From NCBI GenBank assembly GCA_030704615.1, contig CM060732.1:70291053-70351052 (forward strand): a DNA stretch of 60,000 bases, given 5' to 3'. Source of the DNA: Takakia lepidozioides (Eukaryota; Streptophyta; Takakiopsida; Takakiales; Takakiaceae). This document shows positions 36,351 through 44,870 of the stretch, piece after piece; position 1 is the stretch's first letter; each line of letters begins with the position of its first letter. A program made the position numbers and the translations under genes. The notes under the pieces were generated by a model. The model had not been told where the DNA came from, did no database searches, and saw only the letters and a program-made list of their open reading frames with translations.

Positions 36351-36504
36351 TGTCGTGCGCATACATATCGCTACACAACTACATCGCTGTCCAAAACCAC
36401 ACAACATATGTGCACACCAAACACTAGTCTATCACTAGTCCACCACTAGTGCACCACTAGGCTGCCACTAGCCACCACTAGTGCAACCACTAGTCCATCA
36501 CAAT
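36351..36504 (-). repeat. partial second LTR
   Basis: Restarts with TGTCGTGCGCATACATATCG two bases after the first LTR. It follows the LTR up to CATCACAAT, then leaves it for internal sequence. This is a truncated or recombined LTR. Confidence 0.85.
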
Positions 36505-36747
36505 TGCCCCCCTAGCTGGCGATTAGGTCCCTCTAAGTCCAGATAGCCACAAGATGTGATAGTGGCCATAGCCTCATTAGGTCCTCCACCACTATCTCTA
36601 CTACACTCAAACTCAATAGATCAAGAGGCCGGGTACAAGAGTTGCCCCATCGTTAGTCACCGTCTTGCAACTTGTGAACTTGACACTGAGATCTTGGGTA
36701 TTGACTCCTATGAGCTTGGCCTCCCATGTCTTGTGAGCTGCCACTAG

Positions 36748-38333
36748 TCATATCCACTGCCAATATCCCAAGCAGTGTGGACATAACCAATCTCCATCAG
36801 GAACCCTCTCAAGAGGTGGTGTCAAGCATCCCATGTGCCAACCTCTTGAGCATCGATCACACACCAGCATAGTGGTGGCACCACGAGCATGCCCACATAG
36901 CATGCAACGCAATCCTGCAGGTACCACTGCAAGGTTGGAATTTATCCTCCCATCCACATGTGGAAGGTGACATGACGCACAATTGCGCACATGATCTTTC
37001 CATACCATGCCATCTCGGCCCTCCAGAATCAACACTCCTGAAGGTAACACCTCCCTGACCCTTAGAATCACACGTACTGCTGTGACATCCAAGGTCGTAG
37101 GCGTTGTCTGCTACAGATACACATAATCCCCAGGGTGGAAACGCCGAACATCTGGCTGATATCCCCCTCCACGTATAGTGGCATACCTCAATGTGTCTCG
37201 GTGTTGGGCAATAGCAAGATTCTCAAAAGCCATAGGCATGACTCTCTTGAACAACTCTGCCCGCTGGGCACATGATTGTGTCCACACATCCGGATCATCA
37301 AGGTTGAGGACTACTGCAGCCTCCCTGCGAATAGACGCAGGCAAATCTAGCTCTCGGCCAAAGAGAAGGAAGTATGGTGAGAAGGAGGCAAGTGATGCTT
37401 GCTTGCTAAACCTGTAGCCCATGGCTAGCCAAGGTACCTGAAGATCCCAATCTCCTAGGTGTCCCTTTTGCAAGCCATACTTGCGCAAACCCCTCTTCAC
37501 CGTCTGCACCACTCTCTCTGCCAAGCCATCGGCCTCAGGATGATCCCAAGAAGTGGTACGGTGGTCTATCAAGGCTTTATCACAAACTCCCCCAAGAACT
37601 CTCTCCCTTGGTCCGTGAGTACCTCAGCTGGAGCACCGAATCAGCTAAGCACACGATCCAGGAATGCATACGCAGCCCCCTCACTAGCTTTGTCATGCAA
37701 TGGAACCAACTCAATCCACTTGGAGAAGTGCTCCACCATCACCAACACGTATCTGTGGTGACGCATCGTCAGTGGCAAAGGCCCTGCGAAGTCAAGACTC
37801 CACCTATAGCCCAATCCCATGATGGGTAAAGGATGCAACTGTGGTGTAGGGGCGTTGAATGAAGCACGCACCTTGTCACACACCATGCACCTAGCCACGA
37901 ACTGTTGCACCTCTGTGTGCATACCACGCCACCAATACTGCCCCTGCAGTAAACTATGAGTGCGTCGCACTCCAAAATGCCCCAACTCCTCATGGGCATG
38001 CCGCACTAACCGTGCACGCTGTGTTGGGTGAGGCACGATCCTCACCCGACCATCCTCCCACACTCGAAGCAGGTGTATCCCCTCCCACTTGAATCTCTTG
38101 GCTCGTTGTAGGATCCGATCCCTCTTCTTGGCAGTCATGCTAGCTGCCGTGTCTCCAGTGCGGAGGTAGTCCAACACAACCAAATCCTCATGTATATCTC
38201 TGGCACCACCTGACTCATCACTAGCCTCAGGGTCCTCAGACACTCCGTCTACAGTCATCCCTGTTGTAGGTCCAACCTGACCTCTCGATGCCAAGATACA
38301 CAAAAAGGTAGATGCATGCCATCCTGGCACCAT
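36748..38333 (-). pseudogene. integrase with C-terminal PHD finger
   Basis: The integrase inserts element DNA into the host genome. The zinc part has HEELGHFGVRRTHSLL and CMVCDKVRA (HHCC). The core has RWSLDFAGPLP, VMVEHFSKWIELVPLHDKA, then after a frame break near 37600 WDHPEADGLAERVVQTVK with the catalytic Glu. Farther on lies a C4HC3 PHD finger at about 36780-36900: CMLCGHARGATTMLVCDRC, GWHMGC and DGDWLCPHC. PHD fingers commonly read histone H3 tails. Here one replaces the chromodomain usual in plant Ty3 elements and may guide insertion. A frame break near 37100 precedes the PHD part. Confidence 0.85.
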
Positions 38334-38825
38334 CTCCTTGTCCGTCTCACCATGTCACCGAGCTCCAGTGTCAACCTGCTGGCTTGTGCATGGATTGTGA
38401 CTCAATCCATCCGCATCCCTATTGACCAAACCCGGTCGATGCACAACCTGAACATGTCTCTCATGCTCCTCCACCGTAGCACGAGAGGCAAAGCAATTCC
38501 TTTAAGCCTCAGGAACCGCCGTATACGTCATCTCTCTCCTCTAGTGACAATAGGTCCAATGTCAGGCTCCCAATTGCCCTTCGTAACTGCAACCTTAAGT
38601 CCAACAGACTTAGAGGTAGAGGACGCGTCCCGTGGTTGCTATGCCGCAACCTCTTGAGCAGTACTCCTTGCCTGCTTAGTCAATGACAAGGCCTCATCCT
38701 GCCCCATCATCTCATCCTTGAGAACCTCCTCAACCCGAGAAGAATCCCCAACATCATCCATCATAGCCGCCTTGGCTGCCAACTCCCTCTGAACCTCGAG
38801 CACCTCCCACGTGTGCCATGGATGT
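38334..38825 (-). pseudogene. rearranged linker region of the PHD-type element
   Basis: Minus-strand text includes GCRHPWHTWEVLEVQRELA, which also occurs in the hAT element at 55248-55303. The region expected to hold reverse transcriptase and RNase H shows no such motifs, so a deletion is likely here. Confidence 0.55.
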
Positions 38826-39620
38826 CTACACCCTGTGGTCCTCACCGGTGTTGATCCCGCCAAACAAGTCTAGAAGGCAAATGCCTTCATCCGGACACTG
38901 CCACATGATTGGTGTGGTGTCCAATGGTGACAACTGAGGTGGACCTGGTGCAATCCCCGCACTGTCCTCCTCTCCTGACGGTACAAAAGCCTCTACCCAG
39001 GCTTGTTGCACACGACAATCAGCAACCCGCTGCAAATCCTTGCTCGAGCCCCACAATGGAGTGTGAGCAACCATGGCAGGCAACTCCGCCATACCATACA
39101 TGTCATCCTGCTCTCCCGGAGGTGACACATCCTCTGAATGAATGTTGCCATCCAACAACTCTCCAGGCCAAGTCACTGCAGCTGTGAATGCTGCCAGTGT
39201 TGGCATCTTGCCTCGCTGGGCAACCGCAACTCCTCCTATGAACGTCACAGGGAGCTGCACACGCCGGCCCTCCCCTGACTGCCATCCAGGCCTATAGGAA
39301 GCTGACTCCTCCCAAAAATCCAGGGTGAAGCCCATGGAGTACAACATCGCCCCACCAACAAGGACATCGTAAGAGACCACGTCTGTCACAATGGCCTTGG
39401 CTCTCATCACTGAGCCATCTATAGGATGATCCGGCTGTAGTCTGATAGCCAACTCACGCCGTGTCATGCCCCGACCCTGCTCTGATCCTCCCAGAGATGT
39501 CTGTATCTGGAAAGGGCACGGCTCTATATCCGCCTCCGTGAGGCCCAAGCCTGCAATAGCAGCTCTGCCCAGCATCAATGGCTAAGCTCCTGAGTCCAAC
39601 ATGTCCACTCAAACAGAAAA
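38826..39620 (-). pseudogene. retropepsin-like protease followed by DNA methyltransferase motif I
   Basis: Minus-strand reading near 39600 gives MLDSGA with an in-frame stop, then LMLGRAAIAGLGLTEADIE, fitting a retroviral-type aspartic protease (D-S-G-A). The frame continues for about 200 residues to ICLLDLFGGINTG near 38845-38885. This matches motif I, the AdoMet-binding loop, of cytosine-5 DNA methyltransferases. The downstream PCQ and ENV catalytic motifs are absent because the frame is cut at that point. I know of Ty3-type elements with methyltransferases in charophyte algae and dinoflagellates; this would be a broken relative in a land plant. Confidence 0.65.
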
Positions 39621-40289
39621 TGCCATCCTGGTTGTCTAACATGACAACTCCAAGTGTCACCATGGCGCGCTCAATGGCTGGCCTAGTTGATAGCTCCATC
39701 AACCTGACAGCTGCAGCTTGCCATGGCGCCGCCGTGGCAGTCTTGACCCTTATATCCGAGGATCCCTCCGGCACTACACCTCCCACTATCTCCACAGAAG
39801 ATGAAGTAACCTCCCCACTCTCACAGAGTGTCGCTGCCAGCTTGAACACCTTAGCTGGTCTTACCCCTGGCGTCGCAATCATGGTAGCCGAGAACAATGG
39901 AGCCTGGCACACAGTTGTGGCCGCCCCCAGCAGCACACTAGTGTAGCCTTGGCAACACTAGGTAGTGGTGTTGCCCATGTAGCTCTCCCCAATAACATAG
40001 TAACCTCCGCCTCGGTAACAGTCGGGCGGGAACTAGGTGCCATGGACGGCGTCGATACTGTCTCCGCCAATGTGAATGACTGAGGAAGCCTGGCCTGACG
40101 GCTTGCCTCCCCAGAGCGCGTGAGCGCAATTGCGCTCACGCCACGTCACCTTGCGCCAATGCCACGTCATGGGGCTCACTCCATGTCATCACACGTGAAG
40201 GCCGCGTCACCACGCGCCCAGAAAGAAGTGGAGTGTATTCCCGCGGATTGGCACCCTTTACCGCGGAAACAAGCTGGACGACATAATAA

Positions 40290-40425
40290 AATGCATTGAA
40301 TAAAGGATGGATGAATGTACAGTTGGATGATAAATAGATGGATGAGTGTGAAAAATGAATGTAGATGGATGAATGAGGAATGGATAAGAGTAAAATGGAT
40401 GAATGTATAATGGATGTTGAGCACC
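40290..40425. repeat. GGATGAATG-rich low-complexity tract
   Basis: GGATGAATG, GATGGATGA and AATGGATG words repeat through about 130 bases inside the element, without a coding role. Confidence 0.7.
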
Positions 40426-40484
40426 CCGTGGCTCAGGAACTCGTACTGCTCCTCGAGTCACTGCCGCAGCTGACTCCACTTGCA

Positions 40485-40922
40485 CTAGTGGTAGTCCTGC
40501 CCTGCACATAGTGGTAGTGGTGCCCCACCCACAGTGGTAGTGGTAGTGGCACCCCTCACCAGTGGTAGTGGTGCCCCACCCATAGTGGTAGTGGTAGTGG
40601 CACCCCTTACTAGTGGTAGTGCTGCCCCGCACATGAATCCCATGCCTCCTAAGTATCCTCCCTTAGGAGCAGGAGGTGGACCATCCAGCCTTAGAGCCGG
40701 TACCACCTGAGCTGTGGCCATGGCAGCGAGCCTCTGCTCTAGCTGCTGAAGCCGGTTGGCCATGCCTTGGTCACCACCCTGACCTCCACGTCCTTGGCCA
40801 TGTTGAGCCTGCCCTTGGCCTGCACCTCGTCCTCTCTGGGCTATTCCACCTCGCCCCCGGCCACCATTGTTCCCTTGGAACTGGCCTAGGCGCAACTCAG
40901 GGTGCAAACCATAGCACTGGGC
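40485..40922 (-). pseudogene. RGG-rich gag-like protein remnant with encoded minisatellite
   Basis: The minus-strand frame reads GNNGGRGRGGIAQRGRGAGQ, then a coiled segment MANRLQQLEQRLAAMATAQ, a Pro/Gly linker, and near 40485-40640 a repeated GGAPLPLVRGATTTTT unit of about 54 bases. RGG stretches bind RNA, as expected of a gag nucleocapsid. The N-terminal part and primer-binding site are lost where the LTR piece joins at 40922. Confidence 0.6.
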
Positions 40923-41204
40923 CATACAAGCTCTCTCAAACTCACACACTCGCACATGAAAACATCACTCATATATTAAGTCGAGCCAAGTGCACCCCAC
41001 GCCATGGGGAATCCACACTACGGCGCCATAGCTAGACGCGGTGAGGCTCAACTCGAGAAAGATGAGCCCACCGCGATCTGCCGTGAAGATAACAACGCCA
41101 GGTGCCCAAACATGTATTGGCCCTTGGATTGACACTTGGGTCAATCCCAAATGTCAATATATAAAAGCTAGCTAACTTCACACCAGCGGTAAAATAACTT
41201 GACA
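40923..41204 (-). repeat. partial right LTR of the PHD-type element
   Basis: Matches 36060-36348 of the complete LTR from CATACAAGCTCTCTCAAAC to AACTTGACA. It lacks the CCACTAG minisatellite half. Confidence 0.85.
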
Positions 41205-41505
41205 CGACCCAGGACGTCAAAGTTATCATGATGGAGCTTGCTCCCAGGGATATGATGTACAGACCCCTAAATGTTAAGCACAAAGACGAAGTCAAAGCAC
41301 GTCTTTACCAGCTCCGGGTATTCGACTCCAAACATCTAGTTTATTTGATTCCCGCAAACCCCGAGAAGCCTATGGAGGTTTCTAGTTCGAAACCTCGAAA
41401 CTGGACGGAGGTGGAAAAGTCCAGATTTCTTCGTCATCGATGGACAACACACGATCATTGCTGCCCAGGTAAATTTCTCCACAAAATCCAATTTTGTAAC
41501 AACAT

Positions 41506-41531
41506 GAACTTCCACTGGACAGTGGAGGTTC
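41506..41531. repeat. 26-bp palindrome, copy 6 (intronic)
   Basis: GAACTTCCACTG, centre GA, CAGTGGAGGTTC, one arm mismatch. It is inside the 128-base intron 41469-41596, 65 bases before its TCGCAG acceptor. Confidence 0.9.
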
Positions 41532-41964
41532 ATGAACTTTAAACAGCATGCTTGTTAGGTCGATATCATTTCTAACCTTATTCAATTCTGTCGCAGGAAC
41601 TTGTGTAAGATGTGGACGACGATAATCTTAAGAAGTACTACTCTGACTGGCCCTCAAAGATTATATGGTCAAAGGATCTGATGAGGCTCGTGAAGCTATC
41701 TAAGCTCTTAAACGACCCGAACAAGGCGCATAAATTTGACACAACATTCCCCGAGAAAGTTGCACATGCCCGGAATTTCTTCGATGAGGAGGAGGCCGAA
41801 AAAGTACGACGATCACACAACGAAGTCGGAGACAAGACAATGGAAGGTAAATGATTCATTGTATTTTTTGTTCTTTTTGCTCGAAAACCAAAATATTTTC
41901 AAGCTCGGATTTAATGTGACGAACGGAAAGTTCTACCATTCAAATATTCGATTTGCTCAAGTCT

Positions 41965-42195
41965 TATGTAATGTCTGTTGTTTCGTAATGAGGTGCTTCT
42001 CCACCTATTATTTTTCCAATGTTTATGTTCTCCACCTGGAACAGTTTCGCGAATGTGCTGATAAAATCCAAGAAATGGTCATTTCGTATCTCAAGGATTT
42101 CCTCGGAACATTTTTGAAACTGTTCCTTCTGGAGACCATGAACATTGGAAAAAGTAGACATGGAGGAGCGCCGCATTACAAAGCAGGAGACACTA
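41965..42195. mobile_element. foldback/MITE-like long hairpin, copy 1
   Basis: The left arm (TAATGTCTGTTGTTTCGTAA, CTTCTCCACC, TTTTTCCAATGTTTATG, GGAACAGTTTC) is the imperfect reverse complement of the right arm (GGAACATTTTTGAAACTG, CATGAACATTGGAAAAAG, GGAGGAGCGCCGCATTACAA). Each arm is about 100 bases. It lies in the putative intron 41847-42725. Confidence 0.8.
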
Positions 42196-42267
42196 CAAAA
42201 AAAAGCTTAAAAATGGAAGGTGCTTCAATCAATAATCGGAATTCTGAAATTCGACATTTTGAGGTCT

Positions 42268-42556
42268 TCTGTAATGTCTCTTGTTTCGTAATGAGGTGCT
42301 TCTCCACCTCTTGTTTTTCCAATCAGTTTATGTTCTCCACTTGGAACAATTTCGCAAATGTGCCGATAAAATACTTGAAAAACCATATGATCATGAAAAC
42401 TTGATGTTGCGGTTGATGCTTGTAAAAGATTTCATGGTATTCTGGTATTTCACGGATTTTGTAGGCACATTTGTGGAACTGTTCCTAGTGGAGACAGATT
42501 GGATAAATTTGACTTGGAGGAGCACCGCATTACGAAGCAGGAGACACTACAGAAAG
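42268..42556. mobile_element. foldback/MITE-like long hairpin, copy 2
   Basis: A second, diverged copy of the preceding hairpin: left arm GTAATGTCTCTTGTTTCG, GAGGTGCTTCTCCACCTC; right arm GTGGAACTGTTCCTAGTGG, GGAGGAGCACCGCATTACGA. Both lie in the same intron. Confidence 0.8.
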
Positions 42557-42725
42557 AGCTTCAAATTACAAGGCACGACAGGATGGACTGAAATAAATTG
42601 GCAATCGAATCATCCTTTGGAGTATAGTATAATTGACATGATAGTTGTAACTTTTGTTTCATCTCAAAAATCAAATATCAAATATCAAATGAAATGTCTA
42701 ATTTTGGCCCTGATCATTTTCGCAG

Positions 42726-43830
42726 GAATTTATGCAAGCATGTCAACTCATACTGGAGATGAGTAGCATGAAGGAGGCCATAGTTCTGGTTCTCTGTGAC
42801 GAAGACGTAGAGAACCTCTGGAAGGAAGTGCTCAAACAGTGGGAACAAGGAAAGCTTATTGATATTTTCGAGATTCAGTGCAAGGGTGAAACGCTATCGC
42901 TGAATAAAACCGCTATCGCGAAACTGCAAGGACTTAATAGCAGGCAATTGAAAAGAGTGGCGGAGAAAATCTTCAACAGGGACATTTGCATTCGGAGAAC
43001 GAAATTCAATGGCGCGGATAAATCCAAAAATACAATGAACGCGTATATTGACCAAATGAAATTGCGACGGTTTATTATCGACGATGTAATAGAAGTCTTA
43101 GGGTGGCCTCGGAGGAGCAAATAGAACCCGGAACCGTACACCAAACTGGAGTGGCGTGATCTGAAAAAAAAATTACAACTTCAACAAAGCTGAGTTTGAA
43201 ACTTTTCGAGATCGGCTCGGGAACGACTACATTGTAAGCAAACAGAAGATGAATATGGAGATGCAGCCAATGACTGCTGCCTTCAAAAAATATGTCTTGT
43301 CGTGCAAGCAAACCTTTGAGGATAACCAGAATGCCTTGGCGATTCTACGTACGAGCTTCAGGTCCCATTACACACAGCTGGGGGGGAACCAAAAATTTGT
43401 TGATGCCAGATCATGGAACGGTTTGACGACATATCGATGGTGTTCGTCAATACAGTTTGTGATGATGACTTTGTTGTCTTCGAGGCAAATGACTACTCCA
43501 ATATCCTGGATGCTTTTGTGGCTCGGAAGCTCATGTCCAGTGCTTTTGTGTTTTTCTCGACACAAGAATCATCGGGAAATCTTGTGTCATACATCCGGAA
43601 TTGTCCTGGATGAAAGTCTCCCGGACGGTTCTCTGCCTCGACTACGTATTTCCGGCAACAGCTAAGGAGATGGTGAATCCGGATGATCACATTCAAACTG
43701 TTTTGTTAACGCCGGACCCAATTAATCCCGTTATCCAAGGACCAAATGTAGACCCGACCTCGCAGGAGAAGGAGTGCAGGACTTACACTCATGAGCTGAG
43801 GGCGGACACCTATGATTACCTGGTTTTTTT
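42726..43830 (+). pseudogene. unidentified multi-exon gene, middle part (frameshifted)
   Basis: After a TTTTCGCAG acceptor (42725) a clear coding frame reads MQACQLILEMSSMKEAIVLV, LWKEVLKQWEQGKLIDIFEI, AKLQGLNSRQLKRVAEKIFN and ends at 43124. Shifted frames continue it: YIVSKQKMNMEMQPMTAAFK (near 43240), DDFVVFEANDYSNILDAFVA (near 43470) and VLCLDYVFPATAKEMVNPDD (near 43625). The frame changes, one beside the G7 run at 43381-43387, indicate decay or sequence error. No family is recognised. It is downstream of, and probably part of, the gene split by the Ty3 insertion. Confidence 0.4.
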
Positions 43831-44024
43831 TTTTTTTTTTTGTAGGGACGGGATGTCTTGTGTGAACGTTTTCGGAGGAGTGGCAATGACATACGTTTTG
43901 CTTGTAAGGGGATTCTGCTTCGTTTTGGAATTTTTTGTGGTTGCAGTTTGTCAGATTCAACTCTCATATTTTTTCTACGTTGTCGGAATAGGGTGTTTAA
44001 CCAATGTCTGTTTTCTGCTATTGT

Positions 44025-44050
44025 GAACCTCCACTGGACAGTGGAGGTTC
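44025..44050. repeat. 26-bp palindrome, copy 7 (perfect)
   Basis: GAACCTCCACTG, centre GA, CAGTGGAGGTTC: twelve perfectly paired bases per arm. It lies about 150 bases before a TTTCATTGCAG acceptor near 44202. Confidence 0.95.
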
Positions 44051-44202
44051 ATGTTACAGGAGTTTTGGGTGTTTTGGGTGTTTGTTATTCGGGAGTTTGG
44101 TATGTTTGCCAGTTGCCTCAAAAGAAAGCCTAACCTTTTCAATTTTTCGATGATTGCAGTTCGTCGGATTTATTTTGATTTCATTGTTTGGTTTCATTGC
44201 AG

Positions 44203-44580
44203 GAAAGAAATATTCGTGTGCTTGACATAAACTATATAACAAAAAAGAAATTTTGTAGAAGCAAGGTGGAGGCTTATTTCAAGACGCTTCAGATTGATAA
44301 TCAGACTATCGCCAGAGACGGAGATGACGGAGACTCACTGCAGGATGACGAAGTGGATGAAGAAGAGGATGAGGAAGGACACGGCAAAGAGCAGGACGAT
44401 GAAAAGGAGGAGAAACAAGAACAGGACGAGGAGGAGGAGAAATACGAACATGAAGACGAAGATGAGAACATGGAAATCGTCACCAAAGACCAGGGGCAAA
44501 TGCGACTGATGTGGGAAAGGGAAAGAGAGGGCCAAGAAATTTTCGGGTTGGATACACTCTGTAATATTTCTTTGAATTTA
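44203..44580 (+). pseudogene. unidentified gene, last exon with acidic tail
   Basis: After the TTGCAG acceptor the frame reads ERNIRVLDINYITKKKFCRS and KVEAYFKTLQIDNQTIARDG, then about 55 residues that are mostly Asp/Glu with Lys and Gln (DEVDEEEDEEGHGKEQDDEK and similar), then MRLMWEREREGQEIFGLDTL. Acidic tails occur in histone- or DNA-handling proteins, but that is only an analogy. The frame runs into the AAAC-tract repeat near 44590, so the true 3' end may be lost. Confidence 0.4.
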
Positions 44581-44589
44581 TTGATTATT

Positions 44590-44870
44590 TATATCCAATC
44601 ATTATTGATATGTCTCATGTCGAGGCTCCAATCATTGTCCCAGGAAAACCCACTTTGCTATTTTTCACGTATTTCCAATAACCAAAAGTACTAGAAATTC
44701 GACATCTCCCACACCACATGTCCAAAAATTATGAGACCAAGTCGGTGCACCCCTCCTCATCGAGGGCGTTCGAACGGTATCAAGCACTAGGGATAGGGCC
44801 CGCGATTTGGGACATCTCAACAATACAAAAGAAAACAAACAAACAAACAAACTACCTTGCTTCATATATT
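44590..44870 (+). repeat. composite repeat family with AAAC tract (single truncated copy)
   Basis: Contains CTCCAATCATTGTCCCAGG, GGTGCACCCCTCCTCATCG, a GATTTGGGACATCTCAAC variant and the tract AAACAAACAAACAAAC near 44833-44850. It lies right after the acidic-tail exon. Confidence 0.8.

Larger units (their letters stand above)
35802..41204 (-). mobile_element. Ty3-type retrotransposon with PHD finger and methyltransferase fragment
   Basis: The insertion runs from TGTCGTGCGC to AACTTGACA, with a 4-bp duplication of CAAC/CGAC (one difference) at 35798-35801 and 41205-41208. Reading-frame continuity of the split gene supports these ends. Coding is on the minus strand: RGG-rich gag, protease, a cytosine-5 methyltransferase motif, integrase and a PHD finger. 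No reverse transcriptase core is visible. The left end has a complete LTR followed by the start of a second LTR, and the right end has only the last part of an LTR. The copy is therefore rearranged and defective. Confidence 0.85.
35640..41846 (+). pseudogene. unidentified gene split by the PHD-type Ty3 element
   Basis: A lysine-rich frame (GGKKKQKEEMDPAFMTDNKK, KMQERLEQDYKDMFPFRFEA) runs to 35801, where a retrotransposon begins. On the other side the frame resumes at 41209 with DVKVIMMELAPRDMMYRPLN and LYQLRVFDSKHLVYLIPANP. Removing the element and one copy of the 4-bp duplication restores an open frame, so the gene existed before the insertion. A GT-AG intron (41469-41596) follows, then a further exon-like frame to 41846 (DNLKKYYSDWPSKIIWSKDL) that is out of phase or frameshifted. 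The family is unknown. It lies in the same block as the two upstream genes, on the same strand. Confidence 0.45.

Noticed and set aside
36780-37092. PHD finger as a separate host chromatin gene
   Set aside because: It follows the integrase on the same strand within the element borders, so it belongs to the retrotransposon.
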